Shown here: one piece after another, positions 8,577 to 17,173 of the stretch
How positions within the stretch are numbered: position 1 is the first letter of the stretch
How the letters are laid out: the number at the start of each line of letters is the position of its first letter
From: UMGS1590 sp900552455
GTDB lineage: Bacteria > Bacillota > Peptococcia > Peptococcales > Peptococcaceae
Assembly (NCBI GenBank): GCA_963931105.1
Contig: OZ007004.1
Span: 1,054,001 to 1,118,000 of the forward strand
Length of the DNA: 64,000 bases
Reading direction: 5' to 3'
The notes under the pieces: generated by a model
Database searches by the model: none
Told to the model about the DNA's origin: nothing
What the model saw: the letters and a program-made list of their open reading frames with translations, nothing else
Translations under genes and position numbers: made by a program

Positions 8577-9485
8577 ATGACGTTGCAGCAATTGCGATAC
8601 GTACTCATGGTTGCCGACAAACAGTCGATGAATCAAGCGGCACAGGCATTGTTCATTTCGCAGCCGAGCCTGTCGGCGGCAGTGCGGGAGCTGGAAGAGG
8701 AGATCGGCGTGACGATTTTCGCCCGCAGCAATAAGGGCATCACCGTGACCGCTGCAGGCAATGAATTTCTCGGCTATGCGCGTCAGTTGATGGCGCAGTA
8801 TGCGCTCATCGATGCCCGCTATCTCAGCGGCACGCCGGTGCGCAAGCGGTTTTCCGTGTCGATGCAGCACTATAGCTTCGCGGTGCAGGCCTTCATTCGT
8901 CTCGTCGAACGCTTCGGCATGGACGAATATGAATTCGCCGTGCACGAAACAAAAACTTATGAAGTCATCGAAAATGTGGCGCGGTTCCACAGCGAGATTG
9001 GCGTGCTTTACCGCAATGCGTTCAACGAACAGGTACTGACGAAACTGCTGCGCGACAAGGGGCTGGTATTCACCCCGCTCTTTGACTGCGCGCCCTTCGT
9101 CTATCTCTGGAAGGAGCATCCCCTCGCTGCGCAGCCGCGGATTCATCTGGACGACCTCGCTGAATATCCCTGCCTTTCCTTCGCGCAGGGCGAAAACAAC
9201 GCGTTTTACCTCGCTGAGGAAATTCTCAGCACCTATCATTACAAGCGCCTGATCAAGGCCGACGATCGCGCCACCATGCTCAATCTCATGCGCGGCTTGA
9301 ACGCCTACACCCTCTGCTCCGGCATCATCTGCGCCGAACTCAATGGCGACGACTACACTGCTGTGCCGCTGGACAGCGACGAGACCATGACCATCGGCTT
9401 CATCAAGCGCCGCGAGCTGCCGCTGAGTCCGCTGGCAGAGATCTACATCGAAGAGCTCCGCACTTTCGCCGGCGCCGCGCGCTGA
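8577..9485 (+). CDS. LysR-family transcriptional regulator
   Basis: 302 aa, the usual LysR length. N-terminal winged helix-turn-helix (about residues 2-60, with the typical N-Q-A-A-Q-A-L and S-Q-P-S-L-S positions), then a periplasmic-binding-like effector domain (about 90-295). It starts 3 bp after the aminotransferase remnant, with a ribosome site (GGATGAGG) inside that remnant. Placement just before carbonic anhydrase, which has its own promoter, makes that gene a possible target; effector unknown. Confidence 0.9.
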   Translation: MTLQQLRYVLMVADKQSMNQAAQALFISQPSLSAAVRELEEEIGVTIFARSNKGITVTAAGNEFLGYARQLMAQYALIDARYLSGTPVRKRFSVSMQHYSFAVQAFIRLVERFGMDEYEFAVHETKTYEVIENVARFHSEIGVLYRNAFNEQVLTKLLRDKGLVFTPLFDCAPFVYLWKEHPLAAQPRIHLDDLAEYPCLSFAQGENNAFYLAEEILSTYHYKRLIKADDRATMLNLMRGLNAYTLCSGIICAELNGDDYTAVPLDSDETMTIGFIKRRELPLSPLAEIYIEELRTFAGAAR

Positions 9486-9495
9486 ACGTGAACGC

Positions 9496-9524
9496 TTGCA
9501 AAAATGATGTTGTAGGGCTATACT
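9496..9524 (+). promoter_or_regulatory. Promoter of carbonic anhydrase operon
   Basis: TTGCAA (9496-9501), 17-bp spacer, TATACT (9519-9524). Confidence 0.65.
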
Positions 9525-9569
9525 AGAGGCTGTTTATGAGCGTATTACTAATGAAAGGAAGGATCATTC

Positions 9570-10130
9570 ATGATCGAAGACATTCTCGCTTACAATCGCC
9601 AGTTCGTTGCTGATAAAGGCTACGAACAGTTCGCTACCGATAAATATCCCAACAAGAAACTCGCTATCGTCACTTGTATGGATACCCGCCTCATTGAGCT
9701 GCTACCAGCTGCTCTGGGCATCAAAAATGGCGACGCGAAGATCATCAAAAATGCAGGCGGCGTCATCTCCAGCCCCTTTGGCAGCGCCATGCGCAGTTTG
9801 CTCATCGCCATTTATGAACTGGGTTGTCAGGAGATCCTCGTCATCGGCCACACCGACTGCGGCGTCAGTCACATCGACAGCGACCGCATGATCGAAGAGA
9901 TGAAAACCCGCGGCGTGAGCGTGCACGATATCGACATCATGCGCTACTGCGGCGTCAAATTCGAGCGTTGGCTTGCTGGATTTGAGACCGTTGAAGCGTC
10001 CGTCGCAGAATCCGTCGATGTCGTCGTGAACCATCCCCTTGTACCGAAGGATATTCACGTCGCTGGCTATGTCATGGACAGCTACACCGGTGCGATGACC
10101 CTCGTCTGCGACCATCAGCCGGAGAAATGA
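9570..10130 (+). CDS. Beta-class carbonic anhydrase
   Basis: 186 aa; interconverts CO2 and bicarbonate in the cytoplasm. Zinc ligands are Cys36 (in CMDTR), His94 and Cys97 (in GHTDCG), with the Asp38/Arg40 dyad. The short size and the C-M-D-T-R / G-H-T-D-C-G pattern fit the small bacterial beta-CA subgroup. Own promoter and a good ribosome site (AAGGAAGG). The D-2-hydroxyacid dehydrogenase gene follows after 7 bp, so the two are an operon. Confidence 0.93.
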   Translation: MIEDILAYNRQFVADKGYEQFATDKYPNKKLAIVTCMDTRLIELLPAALGIKNGDAKIIKNAGGVISSPFGSAMRSLLIAIYELGCQEILVIGHTDCGVSHIDSDRMIEEMKTRGVSVHDIDIMRYCGVKFERWLAGFETVEASVAESVDVVVNHPLVPKDIHVAGYVMDSYTGAMTLVCDHQPEK

Positions 10131-10137
10131 GCCAGCC

Positions 10138-11067
10138 ATGAATCTGCTTATCATCGGTGATTATCCTGTCACTACCCAGGTGCGTATGCGCGCCGCCTTT
10201 CCGACAGAGTGGCAGATCACCATCGCTGCGTCCGATGCCTGCGCGCCGTATCTCGCCGACGCAGAAGTGGTGATCCCTGAGCATGTTCTCGTCGACGACG
10301 CTTTTCTTGCGCAGGCGCCGCGGCTGCGTTTCGTGCAGGTTGGCGCCGGCTATGACAACGTCGATCTTGCCGCCTGCACGCGTCGTGGGGTGCAGGTGTG
10401 CAATGCTGCCGGACTCAATGCCGACGCCGTCGCTGAGCATGTGATGGCGCTTCTGCTCTGTCACTACAAAAACATCTGCCCGCTAAATCGTTTCATGCAC
10501 ACCGGCGGCAGCACACCGTTGCCAGATTATCATGGCGGCGAGCTTAGCGGGCGCACCCTCGGGCTCGTCGGACTTGGACACATCGGCCGCGCCGTCGCTG
10601 TGCGTGCGCAGGCGTTTGGTCTGCGCGTGCTCGGCTGGAGCTATCGGCCCATTGAGATTCCTGGCGGTGAGTCCGTATCGCTTTCGCAGCTTTTCGCAGA
10701 AAGCGACATCGTTTCGTTGCACGTTCCGCTCAAAGCCAACACCCGCCATCTCATCGACGACGCCGCGCTCGCGCAGATGAAGCCCGGCGCCCTGCTCATC
10801 AACACCGCCCGCGGCGGACTCATCGACGAAGCAGCCCTCGTTCGCGCTCTGCAGCGCGGAACGCTCAGCGGCGCCTGTCTCGATGTGTTCGCCGAAGAAC
10901 CGCTCCCTGCTGAAAGTCCACTGCGCCGGCTCGACAATGTCATCCTCACACCGCACACCGCCGGTTATCCCGACGGCCCAAAATTCCACGCAAAACGTAT
11001 CGCCTATTTCGCCGCGAATATCCAGCGCTGGCTCGCCGGCGACGAGCCACAGGGAAAACTAAACTGA
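10138..11067 (+). CDS. D-2-hydroxyacid dehydrogenase (NAD-dependent)
   Basis: 309 aa. Reversibly reduces a 2-keto acid with NAD(P)H; substrate not predictable. The Rossmann motif GLGHIGRAVA sits near residues 145-154. Catalytic residues are Arg225 (NTARGG), Glu253/254 (AEEPLP) and His273 (TPHTAG). Length and spacing match the phosphoglycerate/glyoxylate-type family. It has no ACT domain, so it is unlikely to be a standard serine-pathway SerA. Co-transcribed with carbonic anhydrase; a terminator follows. Confidence 0.9.
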   Translation: MNLLIIGDYPVTTQVRMRAAFPTEWQITIAASDACAPYLADAEVVIPEHVLVDDAFLAQAPRLRFVQVGAGYDNVDLAACTRRGVQVCNAAGLNADAVAEHVMALLLCHYKNICPLNRFMHTGGSTPLPDYHGGELSGRTLGLVGLGHIGRAVAVRAQAFGLRVLGWSYRPIEIPGGESVSLSQLFAESDIVSLHVPLKANTRHLIDDAALAQMKPGALLINTARGGLIDEAALVRALQRGTLSGACLDVFAEEPLPAESPLRRLDNVILTPHTAGYPDGPKFHAKRIAYFAANIQRWLAGDEPQGKLN

Positions 11068-11072
11068 CGCAT

Positions 11073-11098
11073 AGCGCCCAATTTCGGGCGCTGTTTTT
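11073..11098 (+). terminator. Rho-independent terminator
   Basis: AGCGCCC / GGGCGCT stem (11073-11092) with GTTTTT tail. Confidence 0.9.
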
Positions 11099-11200
11099 GC
11101 GCGCTGGCGAAACTTTACACAAACTTCATCAAATACCGGTAACGATCCGAACAATTCTGTGCTAAGATAGGGGCACAACGAAAAGAAGGGAGAAGGTTGT

Positions 11201-11857
11201 TTGAAAATAAAATTTGAAGATGTAAAAAACGATGAGACGATCCGCGTTTATATTGAAAAAGCGGATCGCACGCTCATGGGAATGGGATTCACTGAGCACA
11301 GCTTTCCGCATGTAACGCATGTGGCGTCGGTGGCTGGAAAGATCCTCAAGGAGCTGGAGTATTCCAAGCACGACATCGAGATCGCGCGCATTGCTGGCTA
11401 CATGCACGACATCGGCAACGTCGTCAACCGCCACGACCACGCGCAGACGGGCGCGCTGATGGCGATGCGCATTCTCGATCACATGGGCATGAAGGCGGAG
11501 GACATCGCTGCTGTGATCACTGCCATCGGCAACCACGACGAGCCAAACGCCTATCCTGTCGACGCTGTTACTGCTGCGATCATCATCGCCGACAAGACCG
11601 ACGTGCGCCAGACGCGCGTGCGCAACAAAGACTCGGCCACATTCGACAAACACGACCGCGTCAATTTCGCCGTCAAGCAGAGCACGGTGAAGGTGAGCGA
11701 CCACGTCATCCAGGCGTCGCTGAAGCTCGACAAATCTGTCTGCTCGGTGATGGATTATTTCGAGATCTTTCTCGAGCGCATGATCCTCTGCCGCAAAGCT
11801 GCCGAACAGCTCGGCTGCGAATTTGCGCTTGTGATCAACAAAGAGCGCGTGATATAA
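11201..11857 (+). CDS. HD-domain phosphohydrolase
   Basis: 218 aa. Metal-binding HD motif: H-V-T-H-V-A near residue 37, H-D-I-G near 70, H-D-H-A-Q-T near 80 and N-H-D-E near 110. Such proteins hydrolyse phosphoesters (nucleotides, cyclic dinucleotides); substrate unknown. The TTG start is chosen because AGAAGG lies a few bases upstream and the N-terminus (MKIKFEDVKND) looks complete. Monocistronic between two terminators. Confidence 0.85.
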   Translation: MKIKFEDVKNDETIRVYIEKADRTLMGMGFTEHSFPHVTHVASVAGKILKELEYSKHDIEIARIAGYMHDIGNVVNRHDHAQTGALMAMRILDHMGMKAEDIAAVITAIGNHDEPNAYPVDAVTAAIIIADKTDVRQTRVRNKDSATFDKHDRVNFAVKQSTVKVSDHVIQASLKLDKSVCSVMDYFEIFLERMILCRKAAEQLGCEFALVINKERVI

Positions 11858-11897
11858 AAAATGCAAGGTCCTTTGATCAGGTCCTTGCATTTTTTTT
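11856..11897. terminator. Bidirectional terminator between convergent genes
   Basis: AAAAAATGCAAGG pairs with CCTTGCATTTTTT, giving a T-run on either strand. It serves the HD gene (+) and the activator-fusion gene (-). Confidence 0.9.
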
Positions 11898-11902
11898 GCG
11901 CA

Positions 11903-13561
11903 TTATTCCAGCTCGAGGGCGAAGAGGGCTGCGCCGAGGGCGCCGTTGAGCTGGGCTTTGTCGGAGATGTGGAGCTTGACGCCGAGGATTTTTTCGATCT
12001 CGCTGACGACGCCGCGGTTTTTGGAGACGCCGCCGGTCATCATGTAGCTTTCTTCGCCGCCGACGCGTCGGCAGAGGGCGCAGGTTTTTGTGGCGACGGA
12101 GCGATTGAGGCCGTGGATGATGTCGGCGGGGGTGCGGTTTTCAGCGATGAGGCTGACGACTTCGCTTTCGGCGAAAACGGTGCACATGCTGGAGATGGTG
12201 ACGTCTTCTTTCCATTCCAGGCCGAGTCGGCTCATGTCGTCGAGGGAAAGCTCAAGGGTGCGCGCCATGAGCTCAAGAAAACGACCGGTGCCGGCGGCGC
12301 ATTTGTCGTTCATGACGAAGTTGGTGACGTTGCCGTTTTCGTCCAGACGGATGACCTTGCTGTCCTGGCCGCCGATATCGATGATGGTGCGCACGCTTGG
12401 ATCGAGAAAATAAGCGCCTTTGGCGTGGCAGGTGATCTCAGTGATGGATTGGTCGCCGAGTTTGATAGCTGTGCGTCCGTAGCCAGTGGTGACAGTGGCG
12501 TTGATGTCGCTGCGTGAAAGTCCTGCCTGCGCGAGCGCTTCGTCGAGGGCGCGGTCGGCGCCTGATGCAGCGCCGGCGCCGGTTGGCAGAATGGATTGAG
12601 CGATGATGTTTTTGTCGCGATCGATGATCACGACGTCTGTGGATGTGGAGCCGCTGTCGATGCCGGCGTAGAGTCCTTTTCCGTTCATGTTTGTGTGGGT
12701 CTCCTTTCGCAGGGTGCGCTCCGGCGCAATGCTTTCGGCAAAGGCTTCGAGACGCGTGAGCAGTTGGCCGGAGGATTGGATGGTGTAGTCGCTTTCAAGT
12801 TTCAGGAGCGGCACGTCGAGGCGGCCTTTCAGCTCTGAATATTCGAAGCCGTAGTAATCGCAGAATTTTACGGTGTGATAGATCACGCCGCGCAGGTGCG
12901 GATCGTTATAGAGCACTTTGCGGCCGGTGGTGTCGATCATGCGCATGCAGGGGATCTGACCGAGCAGGGTGCGGGCGTAATCTGCCATGAGGGTGTCAAA
13001 ATCGGCATCGAGCTCTTCTGGCAGCGCCACAGCGCGATTGTTGACGCAGGTGTCGTTGCGCACTGGCAGCGGCATGGTTTTTTCCATCAGCTGGAAAAGC
13101 TCGTCGCCGACGCGCGCGCCGAGCACGCTGATGTAGGGCGCGGTTGGACGTTTGCGCGTGCGAAAAGCTTCGCGGAAACGCGCGGCGTCGAAGCTGGTCC
13201 CCTTATAGGCGCCGTAGGATTCGGCGAGACGGCGCAGCTCGTGCTGCGCATGCTCGCGGCTGCAGGTGCCGCCGGAGTGCATGATATCGAGGAGAAAGAG
13301 AAAATCGAGCTTGCCGTACTCGAGCAGCACGTCGTAGGCGCTGCGGATGGTGTCACAGCAGTTGACAAGAACGAGCTCCTTGACTTTTCCTTCCATGCAG
13401 GCTTCGAGCAGCGATTTGCCGAAGCCGCAGATGTTTGGATGAGCGACCTGGTCGGAAAGCTCGAAGTTATCCGGCATGTGGTTTAAGATCGCGCATTCGC
13501 CGTCAAACGCTTCGAGAAGTTCGACGGGCGTGTATTTGCAGATGTAGTAGGTGGTGTTCAT
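11903..13561 (-). CDS. HgdB-like domain fused to 2-hydroxyacyl-CoA dehydratase/BcrA-type activator
   Basis: 552 aa. Residues about 1-285 resemble a dehydratase/benzoyl-CoA reductase component (conserved NICGFGKS, LVNCCDT). Residues about 295-552 are an ASKHA ATPase activator: phosphate loop GIDSGSTSTD, GGQDSK, and the two Cys that hold the inter-subunit [4Fe-4S] cluster (KCAAGTGRF and MCTVFAESE). Activators use ATP to push a low-potential electron into the partner enzyme. Its start overlaps the stop of the upstream HgdB-type gene by 4 bp, so the two are translationally coupled. The fusion is unusual for classic HgdC, which is a separate protein of about 260 aa. The reaction could be a dehydratase, or the reductase of a double-cubane-cluster protein. 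Confidence 0.85.
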   Translation of the reverse strand: MNTTYYICKYTPVELLEAFDGECAILNHMPDNFELSDQVAHPNICGFGKSLLEACMEGKVKELVLVNCCDTIRSAYDVLLEYGKLDFLFLLDIMHSGGTCSREHAQHELRRLAESYGAYKGTSFDAARFREAFRTRKRPTAPYISVLGARVGDELFQLMEKTMPLPVRNDTCVNNRAVALPEELDADFDTLMADYARTLLGQIPCMRMIDTTGRKVLYNDPHLRGVIYHTVKFCDYYGFEYSELKGRLDVPLLKLESDYTIQSSGQLLTRLEAFAESIAPERTLRKETHTNMNGKGLYAGIDSGSTSTDVVIIDRDKNIIAQSILPTGAGAASGADRALDEALAQAGLSRSDINATVTTGYGRTAIKLGDQSITEITCHAKGAYFLDPSVRTIIDIGGQDSKVIRLDENGNVTNFVMNDKCAAGTGRFLELMARTLELSLDDMSRLGLEWKEDVTISSMCTVFAESEVVSLIAENRTPADIIHGLNRSVATKTCALCRRVGGEESYMMTGGVSKNRGVVSEIEKILGVKLHISDKAQLNGALGAALFALELE

Positions 13562-14850
13562 GCGTTGGCCTCCTTTTCTGCTTCCAGCATTTCTACGAAC
13601 GCTTCGATGCGCGTGGCGATCTGGCCTTCGCCGCCGTGGCTGTGGTCGCAGCCGTCGCCGTCGAGGATGAGGCAGGGCAGGCCCGCTTCTTCAAAATGCT
13701 TTTTCGCCAGCTGCGCACCGCCGAGGGTGTGTTTGCAGCCCCAGTGACAGAACCAGACTACGCCGTCGGCCTTGAGCCGGCGTGCCTCTTCGATGCCGCG
13801 CGCAATGCGATGGCTCACTGGCCCGTTGAACGCGCTGAACACGAGCCGACGCGCCATGGCGTCGTAAGGATCTGTCGGATCGGCGTCGACAAAGCCTTCA
13901 AAGCTCATGTCGCAGCCGACGATCTGCACCTTCGGATTAAAATCGGTGAGCTTGCGCAGCGGTTCCACCCAGAATGGGTTCGTGTGCATCCAGAGCAGGC
14001 GGATGCCGCTCGCCGCCGGCGCCTGTTCAGCAACGCGCAGACATTCCTCGCTGTAGTGCTCTGTTTCCTCGCTACCCAGGAGATTGTGGAACATGAAGCC
14101 GGTGTACATTTCTCCCGTCAGACTGTCGAGGATCTGTTTGTCAGCGCGCAGCGACATGTAGTTGTGGAAATTGGCCATGCTGCGCTGGCTGCGGGCGACA
14201 GCTGCGCGCAGCGCCGCTTCGTCGATGGTTTTTCCCGTGTGGTCTTCGATGAAGCGTTTCATTTCGCGCAGCTGCGCAGCCACATCGCGCACGCTTTCTT
14301 CGGTTTGCTCGTAGGGAATGTCGAGCACAAAATGCGGCACACGGAAATGATCCGCCAAGCGGCGAAACGTCAGCGTGTTGGCGTCGCAGGCCAGCGTTGT
14401 TGAGAGGATGAAGCGCGGCTTTGGCATGAGCCCGCTTTCCGCCGCGCCGATGAACGCTTTGTGATAGCTGCAGAACGTTTCCGGCAGCCCTTCGCTCTCG
14501 GCGTAATCGATGAACGCTTTTTCCGCGCAAGCGCCGGAAAGATAGCAGCCCAGCCCCTCGCAGCAGTAAGGATGCATCCCGATCACATGCAGCATTTCGC
14601 AGGGCGTGAAGAGCGTCACCATGACCGCCTCTTCAGGATGATCCAGCGGCGCCACCATCGCCGATGTTGTGCTTCGCGCCGCCAGTCTGGCTGCGCTGTT
14701 GAGTTTTCCAGGCGCGAATTTGAACTGCAGATTTTTTGCGTGATAACCAATGCGCAGCAGCCGCCGCGCCTTGAGCGGATCTTTTGTGCAGGTTTTCTGC
14801 ACAGCATTGCCGAATTGTTGGACGATGTTTGCCATGAGATCTCCTTTCAA
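13558..14850 (-). CDS. 2-hydroxyacyl-CoA dehydratase (HgdB/DCCP-type) component
   Basis: 430 aa, usual length for the family. Cys-rich positions available as cluster ligands include YCCEGLGC (about residue 80), CSYHK (about 115), a Cys in TTLACD (about 135) and FCHWGCKH (about 370-378). Family members bind a [4Fe-4S] or double-cubane cluster and perform radical dehydrations or small-molecule reductions. Only one dehydratase-type subunit plus one fused subunit is encoded; no CoA-transferase or acyl-CoA dehydrogenase genes are nearby, so an amino-acid fermentation role is not supported by context. Good ribosome site (AAAGGAGAT). Confidence 0.85.
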   Translation of the reverse strand: MKGDLMANIVQQFGNAVQKTCTKDPLKARRLLRIGYHAKNLQFKFAPGKLNSAARLAARSTTSAMVAPLDHPEEAVMVTLFTPCEMLHVIGMHPYCCEGLGCYLSGACAEKAFIDYAESEGLPETFCSYHKAFIGAAESGLMPKPRFILSTTLACDANTLTFRRLADHFRVPHFVLDIPYEQTEESVRDVAAQLREMKRFIEDHTGKTIDEAALRAAVARSQRSMANFHNYMSLRADKQILDSLTGEMYTGFMFHNLLGSEETEHYSEECLRVAEQAPAASGIRLLWMHTNPFWVEPLRKLTDFNPKVQIVGCDMSFEGFVDADPTDPYDAMARRLVFSAFNGPVSHRIARGIEEARRLKADGVVWFCHWGCKHTLGGAQLAKKHFEEAGLPCLILDGDGCDHSHGGEGQIATRIEAFVEMLEAEKEANA

Positions 14851-14959
14851 TTGATGAACGAGGTTCAGCAGCCTCGATTAAATAATTCCTTAGTCAAGAA
14901 TATATTGTACATCTTTTTTTCGTCCCGATGCAAGTAGAAAATGACGCTCTGTCAAATTG

Positions 14960-14989
14960 TTGGCACAGTCGTCTGCGCTGGTGTATAAT
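14960..14989 (+). promoter_or_regulatory. Promoter of macrodomain gene
   Basis: TTGGCA (14960-14965), 18-bp spacer, TATAAT (14984-14989). Confidence 0.65.
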
Positions 14990-15020
14990 GGAAAAAATCG
15001 ATCACGAAGGAGGAGCTTCC

Positions 15021-15797
15021 ATGACTCAAGCCGATTGCCGTCGATTTCTCATCGAAGCGCTGCTCGCCGAAGACGAGCAGCTACAGGAAATTTCCATCCC
15101 CGCCCAGAGCGACGAGCAGCGCCGACTTTTGCGCGCGCTCATGAACGTGCGTCCGCCAGCGCCCATCGCTGACGATGTGCTCCAGGTGCAGGACGAATAT
15201 CTGCGCCGCGAGCTTGCCGCAAAGGGCATCGCCGATATCGACGATCTCTCGCCGATCTCTCCGGGGCTTTATCTCTGGCAGGGCGATATCACCACGCTGC
15301 GCGTCGACGCCATCGTCAACGCCGCCAACAGCGGCATGACCGGCTGCTATCAGCCGAACCACAACTGCATCGACAACGCCATCCACACCTTCGCCGGCAT
15401 GCAGTTGCGCCTCGAATGTGACCGCATCATGAAAGCGCAGGGCCATCTCGAACCGACCGGCCAGGCCAAGCTCACACCTGGCTACAATCTGCCAGCGCGA
15501 TATATTCTCCACACCGTCGGTCCCATCGTCGACGGACCGCTGACGCCGCAGCACGAAGTCGAGCTCGCCAGCTGCTACGAAAGCTGCCTCGCCCTCGCCG
15601 CCGAAAATCATCTCGAAAGCGTCGCCTTCTGTTGCATCTCCACCGGCGTTTTCTGCTTCCCAAACCATCGCGCCGCCGAGATCGCCGCCCAAACTGTGCA
15701 CGATTTTCTCGCCAGGGATACAAGCGTCAAACGCGTCGTCTTCAACGTGTTCAAAGATCTCGACCTCGCGATCTATGAGGAATTGCTCGCGGAATGA
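15021..15797 (+). CDS. Zinc-containing macrodomain protein-ADP-ribose hydrolase
   Basis: 258 aa from the ATG at 15021, chosen for AAGGAGG at 15007-15013; the frame is open further upstream without support. An N-terminal helical region (about residues 1-75) precedes a macrodomain (about 80-258) with Q-G-D-I-T, NAANSGM and the zinc segment GCYQPNHNCIDNAIH, whose Cys/His/Cys are the metal ligands in the zinc-macrodomain class. These enzymes remove ADP-ribose from modified proteins. In known cases they sit with a sirtuin-type transferase and lipoate proteins; neither is near here. Confidence 0.88.
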   Translation: MTQADCRRFLIEALLAEDEQLQEISIPAQSDEQRRLLRALMNVRPPAPIADDVLQVQDEYLRRELAAKGIADIDDLSPISPGLYLWQGDITTLRVDAIVNAANSGMTGCYQPNHNCIDNAIHTFAGMQLRLECDRIMKAQGHLEPTGQAKLTPGYNLPARYILHTVGPIVDGPLTPQHEVELASCYESCLALAAENHLESVAFCCISTGVFCFPNHRAAEIAAQTVHDFLARDTSVKRVVFNVFKDLDLAIYEELLAE

Positions 15798-15803
15798 AAA
15801 GAA

Positions 15804-15846
15804 CGGCATCCTTTGCGAATGTGCAGTGGATGCCGCGTTTTTGTTT
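15804..15846 (+). terminator. Rho-independent terminator
   Basis: CGGCATCC (15804-15811) pairs with GGATGCCG (15828-15835), then a T-rich tract. Confidence 0.8.
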
Positions 15847-15972
15847 TATTACAATATGGCGCGCTTCATTTTTCGCAAGGCGTGGTTGCAGGTGATCGCT
15901 GCTGCGGCAGCGGCGATGAGATGGCTCACAAGCACGAAGGCTTTTAGACTTCGGAAAATGAGGCAGTCACTT

Positions 15973-16971
15973 TTAATTCAGATTGTGAGTATATTTACAA
16001 TATGGGTAATTGGAGCAGCCTAAAAAAGTTCCATTTTTTCCAGTTCTCCTTACTAATTTTCCTCCGCAATTTGGACAAAAACCATCTGCAAAATCATCAA
16101 TTACATTTTTATCTATTGTGAAATTACTATTGTAGAGACGTTGTTGGTATGGTGTGTGAAGATCTTGTACTGTTGCAATGCGAGACTTACCTGTACAAAG
16201 AATATAGGGATAATCTCGAGTAGAGACGCAGTAGGTGCATCGGAGACATTCATGATGGTAATTCGCAAATGGAGAGATTTTTGCCCAACTGGTTTTGAGA
16301 TGGTCACGTATAGGGCACATGAAAACGCGGCCGTTAAGTACTTTTTTTCGTTCTGCCTTTTTATAGAATTCTTGAAGAACATTATTTGATAACGAGTTAT
16401 ATATCCACTTTTTCTCTTCAACTCCATTAATAAGTAATTCTGAAAAATTTTTTTCATCAATAGAACGATCGATTTTTTTTAGATTTATTTCAATTGTAGA
16501 AATATTTAATGCTTTGATCTTTTTTAGTTTGGTTTCGTCGATTGCGTGTGTGGCATATATTTCTATTAATAGCACCTTGTTTCTAGAATGAACAATTAAA
16601 TCCGGGATAATGTTTTCTAAACGGTGTTCGACTTCGATGTGATCAAGTGTAATCTTTTTAGATTCACAAATGAGTTCATCCTTTTTCAGAGAATCTGGAA
16701 AGTGAACATATACGGCAGGAATGGTTATCTCTTTTGTTTTTGATAGAATTTCTTTTGCGGCGAGATGTAGTGATGTTTCATAACCATATTCGCAAGTTGC
16801 GCCTGATTTATGTGCAAAATGGTGCATAACTTTTTTTCCTTTTTTTGCAACAAGTTTTTCTCCGCATGAAGGACATTGGCAATTGCACGCTAAACCACTT
16901 TCTACGTTTTCGATATTGATAATTTTATTATTTTGCAATCCGTAGATTAAGTATCGCTGTTTAGAAGACAT
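15973..16971 (-). CDS. CoiA-like PD-(D/E)XK nuclease with topoisomerase-type zinc finger
   Basis: 332 aa from the ATG at 16971, which has GGGGTGA upstream (a GTG 9 bp earlier overlaps that site). N-terminal zinc-ribbon-like segment (CQCPSCGEKL with HHFAH), a central nuclease-like core (IIPDLIV ... LLIEIYATH, Asp and Glu in PD-(D/E)XK spacing), and a C-terminal C4 finger (CPNCGGKL ... GCSNYPYC). CoiA-family proteins act on DNA in competence or on mobile elements; exact role unknown. The gene is AT-rich with A/T-ending codons, unlike every neighbour, which suggests recent transfer. It has no recognisable mobile-element partners. Confidence 0.7.
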   Translation of the reverse strand: MSSKQRYLIYGLQNNKIINIENVESGLACNCQCPSCGEKLVAKKGKKVMHHFAHKSGATCEYGYETSLHLAAKEILSKTKEITIPAVYVHFPDSLKKDELICESKKITLDHIEVEHRLENIIPDLIVHSRNKVLLIEIYATHAIDETKLKKIKALNISTIEINLKKIDRSIDEKNFSELLINGVEEKKWIYNSLSNNVLQEFYKKAERKKVLNGRVFMCPIRDHLKTSWAKISPFANYHHECLRCTYCVSTRDYPYILCTGKSRIATVQDLHTPYQQRLYNSNFTIDKNVIDDFADGFCPNCGGKLVRRTGKNGTFLGCSNYPYCKYTHNLN

Positions 16972-17115
16972 ATTTCTCACCCCTGCGTATTTTGTATTAC
17001 CGAGAATTTATCTGACAATTGAAAAAAACATTATGTACTAGTATATTAAAAAATGTATGCGTATGCAAGCCTATGGAATATTATTGTGCATAAGAATATT
17101 GGCAGATATAGTTTC

Positions 17116-17168
17116 CAAATAAACCACCGCGCCGTCTGCTCGCAAAAATCGCGAACAGGCGGCGCGGC
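17116..17168 (-). terminator. Terminator of MarR gene
   Basis: On the minus strand CCGCGCC and GGCGCGG (17161-17167 / 17127-17133) pair around an inner hairpin, followed by TGGTTTATTT. Confidence 0.65.
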
Positions 17169-17173
17169 ATTGT

